64,000 nt of DNA, from positions 89,335 through 153,334 of the forward strand of contig NZ_QMEU01000002.1 of assembly GCF_003284975.1 (NCBI RefSeq). Direction: 5' to 3'. Shown piece after piece: positions 26,974-35,168 of the stretch. Under the pieces are notes generated by a model. That model did not search any database and was not told the origin of the DNA. It saw nothing but the letters and a program-made list of their open reading frames with translations. The position numbers were made by a program, and so were the translations under genes. Positions within the stretch are counted from its first letter, which is position 1; the number at the start of each line of letters is the position of its first letter. Source of the DNA: Mycobacterium colombiense (GTDB taxonomy: Bacteria > Actinomycetota > Actinomycetes > Mycobacteriales > Mycobacteriaceae).

Positions 26974-27423
26974 ATGAGCTTCGCGGTCAGGACCCGGCGC
27001 CAATCCACTCCCATCCGGCTCTCGGTGGCTCGCGAACTCGGCCGGGATATCGACGGCGCGTGGTGGCCGCGTGCGGATCGCATCACCAATGAATTGCCCG
27101 AGCTCGTTGCGGTCCTGACGCCTCTGCTCGGCGATGTCACCTCCATCAACGTGAACTGGTCATCGCTGCAACGACCGCCTGATTTCAACTGGCCGGGATG
27201 GGAGGGCAAACGCCAGCACGTGATGACGGTGCAGGGGGCGCATGCTTGCGCCAACCTGCTTATCGTCTCCTACGCCACGCACAGCGACTTGGCCCTCATG
27301 GTGCTGCGGCGCGCCGCAGACCTGCCCGTCGAGGGTGCTGACCGCGGCAAGCCCGCCTTCATACTCGCGGAGGCCATCCTGCGCGCCGCGCAACAGCAAT
27401 GCGGACGTTCCTCCGGCTACTAG
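26974..27423 (+). CDS. DUF5994 family protein
   Basis: This 149-residue protein contains RELGRDIDGAWWPRADRITN, then ELPELVAVLTPLLGDVTSIN and NWPGWEGKRQHVMT, which is the DUF5994 pattern of mycobacteria. There are no catalytic motifs, signal peptide or membrane helices. A GTG at 26944 would add ten residues; the ATG at 26974 fits the conserved beginning better. Function unknown. It converges with the P450 gene. Confidence 0.75.
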   Translation: MSFAVRTRRQSTPIRLSVARELGRDIDGAWWPRADRITNELPELVAVLTPLLGDVTSINVNWSSLQRPPDFNWPGWEGKRQHVMTVQGAHACANLLIVSYATHSDLALMVLRRAADLPVEGADRGKPAFILAEAILRAAQQQCGRSSGY

Positions 27424-27436
27424 GCGATACCCGGCG

Positions 27437-28717
27437 TCAGTCAGCCCTGGTGAACTCGATGTGCAACTCCTTGAGCCCGCGCAGCAAGAACGTCGACTCG
27501 TAGTGGTACTGCCGGTTGGCGCGCGGGCCGTGCTTGGCCTCGCTGATCCTGAAGTCGCTTGTGCGGTCCAGAAACCGGTTGATGGTGATCTGGCCTTCCA
27601 CCCGCGCAAGCGGTGCGCCCGCGCAGGTGTGGATCCCGCGACCGAAGGCGATGTGCTCGCGGACATTCTTCCGGTCGACCTGAAACTCATTGGGACTGTC
27701 GAACTTTCGTGGATCGCGGTTGGCCGCGCCGAGGCACAGCATGAGGACCGTGCCGGCCGGGATGTGCACTCCTCCCAGGGTGGTGGTCTTGCGGGCCAGC
27801 CGGAAGTCGACCTTGGTCGGGCTCTGCATACGCAGCGCCTCTTCGATGAACGAGCCGATCAGGCTCCGATCCGCACGCAGCCGCGCCTGAAGCTCCGGCT
27901 GATCACCGAGCACCTGTACCGCCGCGCTCAGCAGCTTGGTCACGGTCTCCTGGCCGGCCGCGAACAGGAAGGTGGCCGGCCGCACGACCTCTAACAGCGG
28001 CGGGATCGAACCGTCGGGATACGTGGCGGTCGCCAGGCCGGTCAGCACGTCTTCGCGGGGGCGCTCCCGCCGGTCGGCGATGTAGGCACTGAACAAGTCG
28101 TCGAGGTACTGCAACGGGTTACTGCCCACGGGTTCGTGATCGAGCGCGCCCACCCTGGCGCCCGGCGCGTTACCGGCCCCGAGATTGCGGCGAATCTCGG
28201 CACGGTCCTCGTCGGGAACCCCAAGCAGATCGGCGATCGCCAGCGTCGCGAACGGCTTCGCGTACTCGCCGAGGAACTCGCACTGACCGTTGGCGATGAA
28301 CTCGTCGAACTGCCGGTCGGCCAATTGCCAGATGTAGTCCTTGTTTTCCTGCAGCCGGCGCGGGGTGAGCAGCCGGCCGAGCAGGGAGCGCGCCTTCTCG
28401 TGCTCGGGCGGGTCCATGACCACCATGTGCTCGAAGATCGGGAATTCGTGGCGATGCGCTTCGATCTGTTCGCTGATGTCGTCCCCTTCCGGGGTGAACG
28501 GCAACGGCGGGAACGGTCCGCCGATCGCGTTGACCGCGGAGAACGATGCGACGTCTTTGAAGGCGGCCTGCACCTCCTGGTACCCCGTGACGGCCACGAC
28601 GCCGTAGTGGGGCTCGCGGAACACCGGCCCCTGGCCACGCAGGTAGTCCCAGTAGGCATACGGGTCTTGCGCGATGTCGGCGTCGGTGAAGTAATCGACG
28701 TCGGCGAGTTCAGTCAT
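27437..28717 (-). CDS. cytochrome P450
   Basis: This 426-residue soluble bacterial P450 has the I-helix motif FLFAAGQETVT (AGxxT), the K-helix EEALRMQSP, and the heme loop FGRGIHTCAGAPLAR with the thiolate Cys. The I-helix acid-alcohol pair reads E-T after Q, close to the usual pattern. It hydroxylates a hydrophobic substrate with electrons from a ferredoxin. The ferredoxin gene lies directly upstream on the same strand, and a mycofactocin-type SDR is controlled by the same presumed operator. An alcohol made by the P450 could be the SDR substrate. Confidence 0.93.
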   Translation of the reverse strand: MTELADVDYFTDADIAQDPYAYWDYLRGQGPVFREPHYGVVAVTGYQEVQAAFKDVASFSAVNAIGGPFPPLPFTPEGDDISEQIEAHRHEFPIFEHMVVMDPPEHEKARSLLGRLLTPRRLQENKDYIWQLADRQFDEFIANGQCEFLGEYAKPFATLAIADLLGVPDEDRAEIRRNLGAGNAPGARVGALDHEPVGSNPLQYLDDLFSAYIADRRERPREDVLTGLATATYPDGSIPPLLEVVRPATFLFAAGQETVTKLLSAAVQVLGDQPELQARLRADRSLIGSFIEEALRMQSPTKVDFRLARKTTTLGGVHIPAGTVLMLCLGAANRDPRKFDSPNEFQVDRKNVREHIAFGRGIHTCAGAPLARVEGQITINRFLDRTSDFRISEAKHGPRANRQYHYESTFLLRGLKELHIEFTRAD

Positions 28718-28752
28718 GAGTTCAATTCCTTCTCCGGGCTAAATGCCGCGCG

Positions 28753-28962
28753 TCACGCGTCCTCGGCGACCACGCTGATGGCCTGGCGCGGGCAGGCGGC
28801 CACGGCGGCTTCGACGCTGTGGCGCAACGCTTCACCGGGTTCCTCGTCGCAGGTTGCGACATCGTCGCCGAGGTCGAAAACCTCGGGGGCGATCTCCACG
28901 CACAGGGCGTGGGCCTCACAGAGCCGGGAATCCACCCGGACACGCAGGTGTGCGGTCGTCAT
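28753..28962 (-). CDS. [3Fe-4S]-type ferredoxin for P450
   Basis: This 69-residue ferredoxin has the motif CEAHALC and a distal ACP (Cys-Pro). The fourth position is His instead of Cys, as in mycobacterial P450-partner ferredoxins that carry a [3Fe-4S] cluster. I chose the ATG at 28962 (MTTAHLRVRVD); the frame upstream is antisense to the TetR gene. It lies 35 bases before the P450 gene in the same transcription unit and is the obvious electron donor. Confidence 0.9.
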   Translation of the reverse strand: MTTAHLRVRVDSRLCEAHALCVEIAPEVFDLGDDVATCDEEPGEALRHSVEAAVAACPRQAISVVAEDA

Positions 28963-29003
28963 CGGCCGCTGCCTCCCGATTCGTGCTTGCGGATCATTCG
29001 AAA

Positions 29004-29021
29004 CTGATCGATCGACCAAAT
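29004..29021. promoter_or_regulatory. shared operator, copy 1 (TGATCGATCGACCA core)
   Basis: CTGATCGATCGACCAAAT lies between the divergent ferredoxin/P450 and TetR genes. The core TGATCGATCGACCA is a near-perfect palindrome. The same 18 bases with one change recur at 29797-29814, upstream of the SDR gene. This fits autoregulation by the TetR protein encoded in between. Confidence 0.65.
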
Positions 29022-29035
29022 TGTTAGGATGCGGT

Positions 29036-29686
29036 ATGCCTACCACGGATCGCCCGGGCCGGTCAAGCAAATCGGCCGCGCCCAACGCGGCGGCGAGTCG
29101 CCAAAACAGGAGGGGCGCCGACGCGGGGGCGCGCGGCAAGCTGATCGAGGCCACGGCCCGAATCATGCGCGAGGAGGGCTATGCCGCGGCGACGTCGCGG
29201 CGCGTGGCGGCGGAGGCCGGCGTCAAGCAGGCGCTGGTCTACTACTACTTCCCGACGATGGACGATCTATTCGTCGAGGTGCTGCGCGCCGGTGCCGACA
29301 CCGCACTGACGCGCATGCGGGCCCTGCTGACCGAGGACGACCCACTGCAAGCGTTGTGGGTGATGAACAGCGACTCCGCGGTCACCACGCTGAACGCCGA
29401 GTTCATGGCATTAGCCAACCACCGCAAGGCAATTGGTGCCGAACTCAAGGCCTACGCCGAGCGGGTCCGCGACATCGAGACGGCCGCTGTGACGATGGTG
29501 CTGCGCGCCAACCAGATCGACCTCGACGAATATCCCCCGGTGGCGATTTCGATGCTGATCGCGCAGGTGGCGCGCAGCCTGTGCAATGAGAACGCCGTCG
29601 GCGTCACCCAAGGCCACGACGAGTTACGCGCCTTCGTCGAACGCCAGATGCGCTTGCTCAAAGCTCCGGCGGCGCCGACTCCCTAG
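29036..29686 (+). CDS. TetR-family regulator of the P450/SDR locus
   Basis: This 216-residue TetR regulator has a 30-residue basic, Ser/Ala-rich N-terminus, then the HTH domain (KLIEATARIMREEGYAAATS, VAAEAGVKQALVYYYFPTMD) and an all-helical ligand domain. Divergent from the ferredoxin-P450 operon and followed by an SDR gene, it is flanked by two copies of an 18-base operator. It probably represses both neighbours until it binds a hydrophobic ligand. Confidence 0.9.
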   Translation: MPTTDRPGRSSKSAAPNAAASRQNRRGADAGARGKLIEATARIMREEGYAAATSRRVAAEAGVKQALVYYYFPTMDDLFVEVLRAGADTALTRMRALLTEDDPLQALWVMNSDSAVTTLNAEFMALANHRKAIGAELKAYAERVRDIETAAVTMVLRANQIDLDEYPPVAISMLIAQVARSLCNENAVGVTQGHDELRAFVERQMRLLKAPAAPTP

Positions 29687-29796
29687 GATTGCCCGACGCT
29701 TCCGCCACACGGCATCGACCGCTTCCGTGGTGTGACCTCCAATCGCCCGGTCGCATCCGCGAGTGTTGACCCTGCGGCCAAATGGTGCCACCCTTC

Positions 29797-29814
29797 CTGA
29801 TCGATCGACAAAAT
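29797..29814. promoter_or_regulatory. shared operator, copy 2
   Basis: CTGATCGATCGACAAAAT differs from the copy at 29004-29021 by one base. It sits 70 bases before the SDR start at 29884, suitable for control of that gene. Confidence 0.65.
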
Positions 29815-29883
29815 CCAAAAGGCGACGAACAGGTACGCGCCGGGCCACGTCGTCCCGGGCTCCCGGATCAGTGAGGTGCAGTC

Positions 29884-30723
29884 ATGGGCGGAAGAGTTGA
29901 GGGCAAGGTCGCGTTGATCACCGGCGCTGCTCGGGGCCAGGGCCGCAGCCACGCGGTGCGGCTGGCGCAGGAGGGCGCCGACATCATCGCCGTCGACATC
30001 TGCACACCGATCAGCAGCAGCAGCGAGATCCCACCCTCGACGCCCGACGACCTGGCCGAGACCGCCGACCTGATCAAGGCCCTCGACCGGCGCATCGTGA
30101 CCGCCGAAGTCGACGTGCGCGACTACGACGCCCTGAAGGCGGTGGTGGACAGCGGCGTCGAACAGCTCGGCCGGCTGGACATCATCTGCGCGAACGCCGG
30201 AATCGGCAACGGCGGACAGACTCTGGACAAGACCAGTGAAGACGACTGGCGAGACATGATCGACGTCAACCTCTCCGGCGTCTGGAAGACCGTTAAAACT
30301 GGTGTGCCGTACCTGATTTCGCAGGGCCAGGGCGGATCAATCATCCTGACCAGCTCGGTCGGCGGCCTGAAGGCCTACCCGCACACCGGCCACTACATCG
30401 CAGCCAAACACGGTGTCGTCGGCTTGATGCGAGCCTTCGCCGTGGAACTCGGCCAGCACTTCATCCGGGTGAACTCCGTTCACCCGACCAACGTGAACAC
30501 GCCGATGTTCATGAACGAGGGGACGATGAAGCTGTTCCGGCCGGATCTGGAGAACCCCGGCCCGGACGACCTCAAGGTCGCCGCGCAGTTCATGCACGTA
30601 CTGCCGGTCGGGTGGGTCGAGCCGGTGGACATCAGCAACGCCGTGCTGTTCCTGGCATCCGACGAATCGCGTTACATCACAGGGCTTCCCGTCACCGTCG
30701 ACGCCGGCAGCATGCTCAAGTAG
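29884..30723 (+). CDS. mycofactocin-coupled short-chain dehydrogenase
   Basis: This 279-residue SDR has TGAARGQGRSHAVRLAQEGA (Rossmann motif), NAG, the catalytic Ser (TSSVGG) and YIAAK. An insert after the second strand (DICTPISSSSEIPPSTPDDL) marks the TIGR03971 group, which contains non-exchangeable NAD and is reoxidised by mycofactocin in actinobacteria. Members oxidise alcohols such as carveol. It probably acts after the P450 on the same compound, as both share an operator. It starts at ATG 29884, with no close ribosome site of strong type. Confidence 0.88.
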   Translation: MGGRVEGKVALITGAARGQGRSHAVRLAQEGADIIAVDICTPISSSSEIPPSTPDDLAETADLIKALDRRIVTAEVDVRDYDALKAVVDSGVEQLGRLDIICANAGIGNGGQTLDKTSEDDWRDMIDVNLSGVWKTVKTGVPYLISQGQGGSIILTSSVGGLKAYPHTGHYIAAKHGVVGLMRAFAVELGQHFIRVNSVHPTNVNTPMFMNEGTMKLFRPDLENPGPDDLKVAAQFMHVLPVGWVEPVDISNAVLFLASDESRYITGLPVTVDAGSMLK

Positions 30724-30855
30724 CTGCAGGGCCGGCGGCCGTCGGCCTGGGCACGCCGTCACCCCGGATCGCAACGTGGTGGCCACGGACAGTTCATAGC
30801 CACGACATCTGCCGTAAGGTTCAGACCTCATCGGTTCCGCCATTACGATCAGCCA

Positions 30856-32391
30856 ATGCGCGCGGTCGAACGCGAGCTGGCCAGAGAACGCGAGGGCAGG
30901 CCGATGACGACGAGCGAGGAACCCAGGGCCGCAACCGAGGTGCCCGAGGCCGAACGGCCAACCGCGTCAAAAGAAGAACCCAGACCCGGACGACGCGGCG
31001 TCATCCAGGCTTTTACCGCGCTCTGTGTCCGATACGTCGAGCGGCTGATGCCCGACCCCTACCTGTTCGCGGTCATCCTCACCGTCATCGTCGCCGCGCT
31101 GGTGGCGCTCTTGGTCACGGGCGCCTCGGCGGGCGGCATGCTCAGGGCGTGGTACGGCGGCGTGTGGGGGTCGCAGAACATCTTCACCTTCGCCTTCCAG
31201 ATGGTCCTCATCCTGGTGACCGGCTACACGCTCGCCGAGGCGCCGGTGCTGAAACGGGCAATCGTCCACATCGCGAGCAAGCCGCGCAACCAGGTGCAGG
31301 GCGCCCTGCTCTGTTTCGGCGTGAGCGCCGCGCTGTCGCTGCTGAACTGGGGGCTCGGGCTGGTCGCGGGCGCGCTGATCGCCCGCCAGGTCGCGAAGCG
31401 CTTCACCGACACACATTTTGGCTACCTCATCGCGGCGGCGTTCATGGGCTTCATCGTCTGGACGCAGGGACTGTCGTCGTCGATCGCGCTGGCGAACACG
31501 GACGACGGCAGCCCAATCAACGTGATTCACAAGATGACTGGGGCCACGGTGCCGCTCAGGCTGACGATCTTCGAGCCCTACAGCTGGCTGTCGGTGGTCG
31601 CCGTGCTGGCGCTGCTCGCGCTTGCGATCTGGCGCATGCAGCCAACGCAGCGCCTGGCGCCCGATCCCGCGGTGTTCGAGGAGGAGGGTGGCCCGGAGGC
31701 CGAGGACGAGGGCAAGGCCGAGGGCACGCGATCGTTCGCCGAATGGCTGGAAAACCAGTGGATTCTCAACGTCCTCGTGTTCGCCGCGGGCGTTGCCTAC
31801 TTCTGCCTCAGCGGTTTTGCGCTGAACATCTCGTCGATGATCATGTTGTTCACGATCACCAGTGCGTTGCTGCACCGCACGCCGATCCGGTTCATCCGGG
31901 CCTTCACGGGCGCAGCCAAGGTGTCCGGTCCGCTGTTGCTGCAGTACCCGCTCTACGGCGGTCTGGTTGCTCTGCTCGGCTATGCGCCCGCGCACGCCGG
32001 CGGCAAGGCCGTGCCCCTGCAGACGCTGGTCGCCCACGGGCTGGTGAGTGGCACGACGCAGTACACGCTGCCGTTCCTGACCTTCATCGGCTCGTTGATC
32101 ATCAGCCTGTTCGTGCCGTCCGGTGGCGGGCACTGGGCCGTGCAGGGCCCGATCGCGGTGGATTCGGCGCGGGCACTCGGTCAGACCTCGCCGGCCTACC
32201 TCGGGTTGATGTCCATGGCGGTCGCCGTCGGCGAGGGGGTAGCCAACATGATCCAGCCGTTCTGGTTGCTGCCGCTGCTCGCGATCGCGAAACTCAATGT
32301 CCGTCAGGTGATGGGGTTCACGATCGTGGCGTTCCTGATCGGGCTGGTGGTGTTGGGTGCCACCACTCTGATTGCGCCCTACGTGGTTTGA
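30856..32391 (+). CDS. AtoE-family short-chain fatty acid transporter
   Basis: This 511-residue protein has about 11-12 membrane helices and the AtoE family pattern: YVERLMPDPYLFAVILT, FQMVLILVTGYTLA, LNWGLGLVAGALIAR, FVPSGGGHWAVQGP and GEGVANMIQPFWLLPLLA. Family members import short-chain acids. A charged insert near residues 265-295 (EEEGGPEAEDEGKAEGTR) is unusual. The ATG at 30904 (MTTSEEP) with AGGGCAGG before it is a strong alternative start. No short-chain acid gene is adjacent. Confidence 0.85.
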   Translation: MRAVERELAREREGRPMTTSEEPRAATEVPEAERPTASKEEPRPGRRGVIQAFTALCVRYVERLMPDPYLFAVILTVIVAALVALLVTGASAGGMLRAWYGGVWGSQNIFTFAFQMVLILVTGYTLAEAPVLKRAIVHIASKPRNQVQGALLCFGVSAALSLLNWGLGLVAGALIARQVAKRFTDTHFGYLIAAAFMGFIVWTQGLSSSIALANTDDGSPINVIHKMTGATVPLRLTIFEPYSWLSVVAVLALLALAIWRMQPTQRLAPDPAVFEEEGGPEAEDEGKAEGTRSFAEWLENQWILNVLVFAAGVAYFCLSGFALNISSMIMLFTITSALLHRTPIRFIRAFTGAAKVSGPLLLQYPLYGGLVALLGYAPAHAGGKAVPLQTLVAHGLVSGTTQYTLPFLTFIGSLIISLFVPSGGGHWAVQGPIAVDSARALGQTSPAYLGLMSMAVAVGEGVANMIQPFWLLPLLAIAKLNVRQVMGFTIVAFLIGLVVLGATTLIAPYVV

Positions 32392-32422
32392 CGCCGCGCA
32401 ACATCGACAAGTCGCATATCTG

Positions 32423-32499
32423 TGGTGGCCAGGGGCGGGATCGAACCGCCGACCTTCCGCTTTTCAGGCGGACGCTCGTACCGACTGAGCTACCTGGCC
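32423..32499 (-). tRNA. tRNA-Phe (GAA)
   Basis: Minus-strand cloverleaf with acceptor GGCCAGG/CCTGGCC, anticodon loop CTGAAAA with GAA, T-loop GGTTCGATCCC and an encoded CCA end. Confidence 0.95.
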
Positions 32500-32526
32500 G
32501 GAAGGCAGCGAGTGCCTCGCCGCGCT

Positions 32527-32603
32527 TGGCGACCCTGACGGGACTCGAACCCGCGACCTCCGCCGTGACAGGGCGGCGCGCTAACCAACTGCGCCACAGG
32601 GCC
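32527..32603 (-). tRNA. tRNA-Asp (GTC)
   Basis: Minus-strand cloverleaf with acceptor GGCCCTG/CAGGGTC, anticodon loop CTGTCAC with GTC, T-loop GGTTCGAGTCC, discriminator G and encoded CCA. Confidence 0.95.
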
Positions 32604-32632
32604 TTGCTGCTGCTCCGCGTCACCGCGTCGCG

Positions 32633-32705
32633 TACCCCCAACGGGATTCGAACCCGTGCTACCGCCGTGAAAGGGCGGCGTCCTAGGCCACTAGACGATG
32701 GGGGC
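32633..32705 (-). tRNA. tRNA-Glu (TTC)
   Basis: Minus-strand cloverleaf starting GCCCCCATCGTCTAG, anticodon loop CTTTCAC with TTC, T-loop GGTTCGAATCC. The CCA end is not encoded. Confidence 0.95.
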
Positions 32706-32829
32706 CAGAACCGAATCACTCCGGGGTACTCGCAACGTGGTTTCGTTGGGAGCCACGTCAGCTTAGGTCACGGTGTGCCCAATCCTCAAACGAGCCTCGT
32801 TTTCGGTCCAAGTATCCTGAATCTTCGCG

Positions 32830-32905
32830 GCCCCTATAGCTCAGTTGGTAGAGCTACGGACTTTTAATCCGCAGGTCCCAGGTTCGAGCCCTGGTGGGGG
32901 CACCA
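32830..32905 (+). tRNA. tRNA-Lys (TTT)
   Basis: Plus-strand cloverleaf starting GCCCCTATAGCTCAG, anticodon loop CTTTTAA with TTT, T-loop GGTTCGAGCCC and encoded CCA. It is divergent from the tRNA-Glu, tRNA-Asp and tRNA-Phe cluster. Confidence 0.95.
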
Positions 32906-32935
32906 CAGCGCGCGGCACCGCTGCGCGCACCGCGT

Positions 32936-33835
32936 TCATCGCCCGAGCACCGCGCTGCTGTAGGTGACATCGGCGAAGGCCGCGGCGACGTCGTCGTCGG
33001 CGTAGACAAATCCGTTGGCCGCATGCAACTCCGCGACGGTCTGTGACGTGGTCTGCCAGCCGCGCTGGCCCAGGTGGTCGACGATGTGGCTGCGCTGCCC
33101 GTGGTACACGAGATCGTTGAAGTCGATTTCGAACCCGAGTTCGCTCATCCGGTCGTGGTGCGCGCGCCACCGCGGGTCGGCGAAAACCGCAGTGTCAGGC
33201 ACGAATTCGAAGGCGAGGCGGCTGCCGGGGGCACTCAGGTGGGTGATGTTGTCGAACAGCGCGTCCTGGGCGTCGTCGGGCAGGTAGACCACCAGGCCCT
33301 CGGCGCTCCATGCCGAGGGCGCCTGCGGATCGAATCCGGCCGCCTGCAGGGCCGAGGCCCAATCGTCGCGCAGATCGATGCCCACGGTGCGACGCTCGGC
33401 CGTCGGCTCGGCCCCCAGGTCACTCAGCGTCAGGGTCTTGAACTCGATCACCTCCGGCATGTCGACCTCGTAGACGACGGTGCCCGCTGGCCAGGGCAGC
33501 CGGTAGGCCCGGGAATCGAGGCCCGACGCGAGGATCACCACCTGCCCGATGCCGCCGCGGGTGGCGTCCAGAAAAAATTGGTCGTAGAACCGGGTCCGGC
33601 AGGCCATCCCCCGCGCCATTCGCTGCGGATCGAACTCCGTGTTACCGCCGGCCGCGATTTCGCCGTTCACCAACCGGACATAGACGTCGATGCCGACCGC
33701 CCGCACCAGCGGCGCGGCGTACGGGTCGTCGATCAACTTCGCGTCCGAGGACAGGGCCCGCTGCGCGGCCACCATGGTCGCAGTCGCCCCGACACTGGTC
33801 GCCAGGTCCCATCGATCACGTTCGGCGCGCGCCAT
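32936..33835 (-). CDS. TIGR00027 SAM-dependent methyltransferase
   Basis: This 299-residue protein belongs to the mycobacterium-expanded LCM/TIGR00027 methyltransferase family: [20 protein letters not shown] at the N-terminus, [20 protein letters not shown] as SAM motif, [12 protein letters not shown], and [20 protein letters not shown]. The substrate of these cytoplasmic enzymes is generally unknown. Its place beside the four tRNAs matches Rv0830 in M. tuberculosis from memory. Confidence 0.92.
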   Translation of the reverse strand: MARAERDRWDLATSVGATATMVAAQRALSSDAKLIDDPYAAPLVRAVGIDVYVRLVNGEIAAGGNTEFDPQRMARGMACRTRFYDQFFLDATRGGIGQVVILASGLDSRAYRLPWPAGTVVYEVDMPEVIEFKTLTLSDLGAEPTAERRTVGIDLRDDWASALQAAGFDPQAPSAWSAEGLVVYLPDDAQDALFDNITHLSAPGSRLAFEFVPDTAVFADPRWRAHHDRMSELGFEIDFNDLVYHGQRSHIVDHLGQRGWQTTSQTVAELHAANGFVYADDDVAAAFADVTYSSAVLGR

Positions 33836-33953
33836 GGTGCCCCCTTCAATACCGGGTCCGGAAAAAGATAGACAATCTAGTTAGTATCACAGGCTCGGAT
33901 TCCGCCGTGCGGGACTACTCTGCGAGCTATCTGCTCCCGTTTCAGGAGGGCCC

Positions 33954-34454
33954 GTGACCGATTTCGCACAACGGACGATCGACCTGGCCCGCCGAAACGT
34001 GGCAGACGGGGGCCGCCCCTTCGCGACGGTGATCGTCCAGGACGGCGACGTGCTCGCCGAGAGCGCCAACAAGGTGGCCCAGACCAACGATCCCACCGCG
34101 CATGCGGAAATCCTCGCCATCCGCGAGGCCTGCATGAAGATGGGCACCGAGCACCTCGTCGATGCCACCATCTACGTGCTCGCACACCCGTGCCCGATGT
34201 GCCTGGGCTCGCTGTACTACTGCTCGCCCAGAGAAGTGGTTTTCCTGACCACCCGTGAGACCTACGAGCAGTACTACCTGGACGACCGAAAGTATTTCGA
34301 ATTGTCCACGTTCTACGACGAATTCGCGAAGCCATGGGACCGGCGCCGCTTGCCGATGCGCTACGAGCCCAACGACGACGCCGTCGAGGTCTACCGGTTC
34401 TGGAACGAGCGCAACGGCGGACGGCGGTGGGCGACGGTCGTCCCGTCCTGTTGA
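33954..34454 (+). CDS. zinc-dependent nucleoside/guanine deaminase-like protein
   Basis: This 166-residue cytidine/deoxycytidylate deaminase-fold protein has the zinc motifs HAE (in DPTAHAEILAI) and PCPMC (HPCPMCLG), with the proton-shuttle Glu. The overall pattern is nearest guanine deaminase and related nucleoside deaminases, acting in purine salvage. A GTG start follows CAGGAGG. It precedes kmtR by 43 bases on the same strand, as in M. tuberculosis Rv0828c-Rv0827c. Confidence 0.85.
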   Translation: MTDFAQRTIDLARRNVADGGRPFATVIVQDGDVLAESANKVAQTNDPTAHAEILAIREACMKMGTEHLVDATIYVLAHPCPMCLGSLYYCSPREVVFLTTRETYEQYYLDDRKYFELSTFYDEFAKPWDRRRLPMRYEPNDDAVEVYRFWNERNGGRRWATVVPSC

Positions 34455-34486
34455 ACCGCGCCTTGGCAGCCCGACCGAGCTTCGCT

Positions 34487-34512
34487 AATATTTGCGTATG
34501 CATGCAGATAAT
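34487..34512. promoter_or_regulatory. imperfect inverted repeat overlapping the kmtR start
   Basis: AATATTTGC (34487-34495) and GCAGATAAT (34504-34512) are inverted around eight bases with two mismatches, and cover the kmtR start codon at 34498. KmtR of M. tuberculosis represses its own gene, so this is the likely operator; assignment here is inference. Confidence 0.45.
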
Positions 34513-34899
34513 GGCAAAGGGCGGCTGCCGGACGACCAGGCCAGCCTGGTCGTCGAGGTTTTCCGGATGCTCGCCGATGCCACGCGCGTGCAGGTGCTCT
34601 GGTCGTTGACCGACCACGAGATGTCGGTCAACGAACTAGCCGAGCACGTGGGCAAGCCGGCGCCGTCGGTTTCCCAGCACCTCGCAAAGCTGCGGATGGC
34701 CCGGCTGGTCCGCACCCGCCGGGAGGGCACGACGATTTTCTACAGCCTAGAAAACGACCACGTCCGTCAACTCGTCATCGATGCGGTGTTCAACGCCGAG
34801 CACGCCGGCCCCGGGGTTCCCGGTCACCACCGCGGCGACGGCGGGCTGACGGCCGTTGCCGAGTCGTCCCCAAAGCGGCGGCACAGCGCCGCGCGCTGA
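34498..34899 (+). CDS. kmtR: KmtR, ArsR-family nickel/cobalt sensor repressor
   Basis: This 133-residue ArsR/SmtB repressor has the winged helix VVEVFRMLADATRVQVLWSL, then APSVSQHLAKLRMARLVRTR. The C-terminal helix and tail carry potential metal ligands (His in NDHVRQLV, Glu and His in NAEHAGPG, and VPGHHRG). The sequence is very close to my recollection of M. tuberculosis KmtR (Rv0827c), which releases DNA on binding Ni or Co and controls an exporter gene and itself. The next gene encodes a histidine-rich protein, an apt co-regulated metal buffer. Confidence 0.9.
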   Translation: MHADNGKGRLPDDQASLVVEVFRMLADATRVQVLWSLTDHEMSVNELAEHVGKPAPSVSQHLAKLRMARLVRTRREGTTIFYSLENDHVRQLVIDAVFNAEHAGPGVPGHHRGDGGLTAVAESSPKRRHSAAR

Positions 34900-34943
34900 C
34901 CGGGCGGCAGCCACAAGGCATTTCACCCAAGGAGGGAACAGTA

Positions 34944-35147
34944 ATGAGCGAACAGCACACCCACGACGCGCCGCACGCGCACGAACACCAGCACGGCGAC
35001 GTCACGCACGCCCACGCGCACACCACGCACGAGCACGAGCACGTCGAGCACGAACACCCACACGCTCACGCCGACGGGACCGAACACACCCACGCGCATG
35101 TGCATCAGGCGGGCCTGGAAGAGGTCCACGGTCACGCCCACGCGTAG
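34944..35147 (+). CDS. very histidine-rich small protein, probable Ni/Co/Zn buffer
   Basis: The 67-residue protein contains 23 histidines and no cysteine. Most are in HxH or HEH pairs (HAHEHQH, HAHAH, HEHEHVEHEHPHAHA). It starts at ATG 34944, 8 bases after AAGGAGG, 44 bases past the kmtR stop. Such His-rich cytoplasmic proteins (Hpn-like in principle) chelate nickel, cobalt or zinc. The location directly after a Ni/Co-responsive repressor supports a metal-sequestration role. It has no fold similarity to a known family that I can name; ion specificity is untested. Confidence 0.85.
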   Translation: MSEQHTHDAPHAHEHQHGDVTHAHAHTTHEHEHVEHEHPHAHADGTEHTHAHVHQAGLEEVHGHAHA

Positions 35148-35168
35148 CGCGTCCGTCGCCCAAGCGGC

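Noticed and set aside
26525..26977. 150-residue plus-strand coding region
   Set aside because: No ribosome site, low-quality codon pattern and no recognisable fold. It overlaps the start of the DUF5994 gene.
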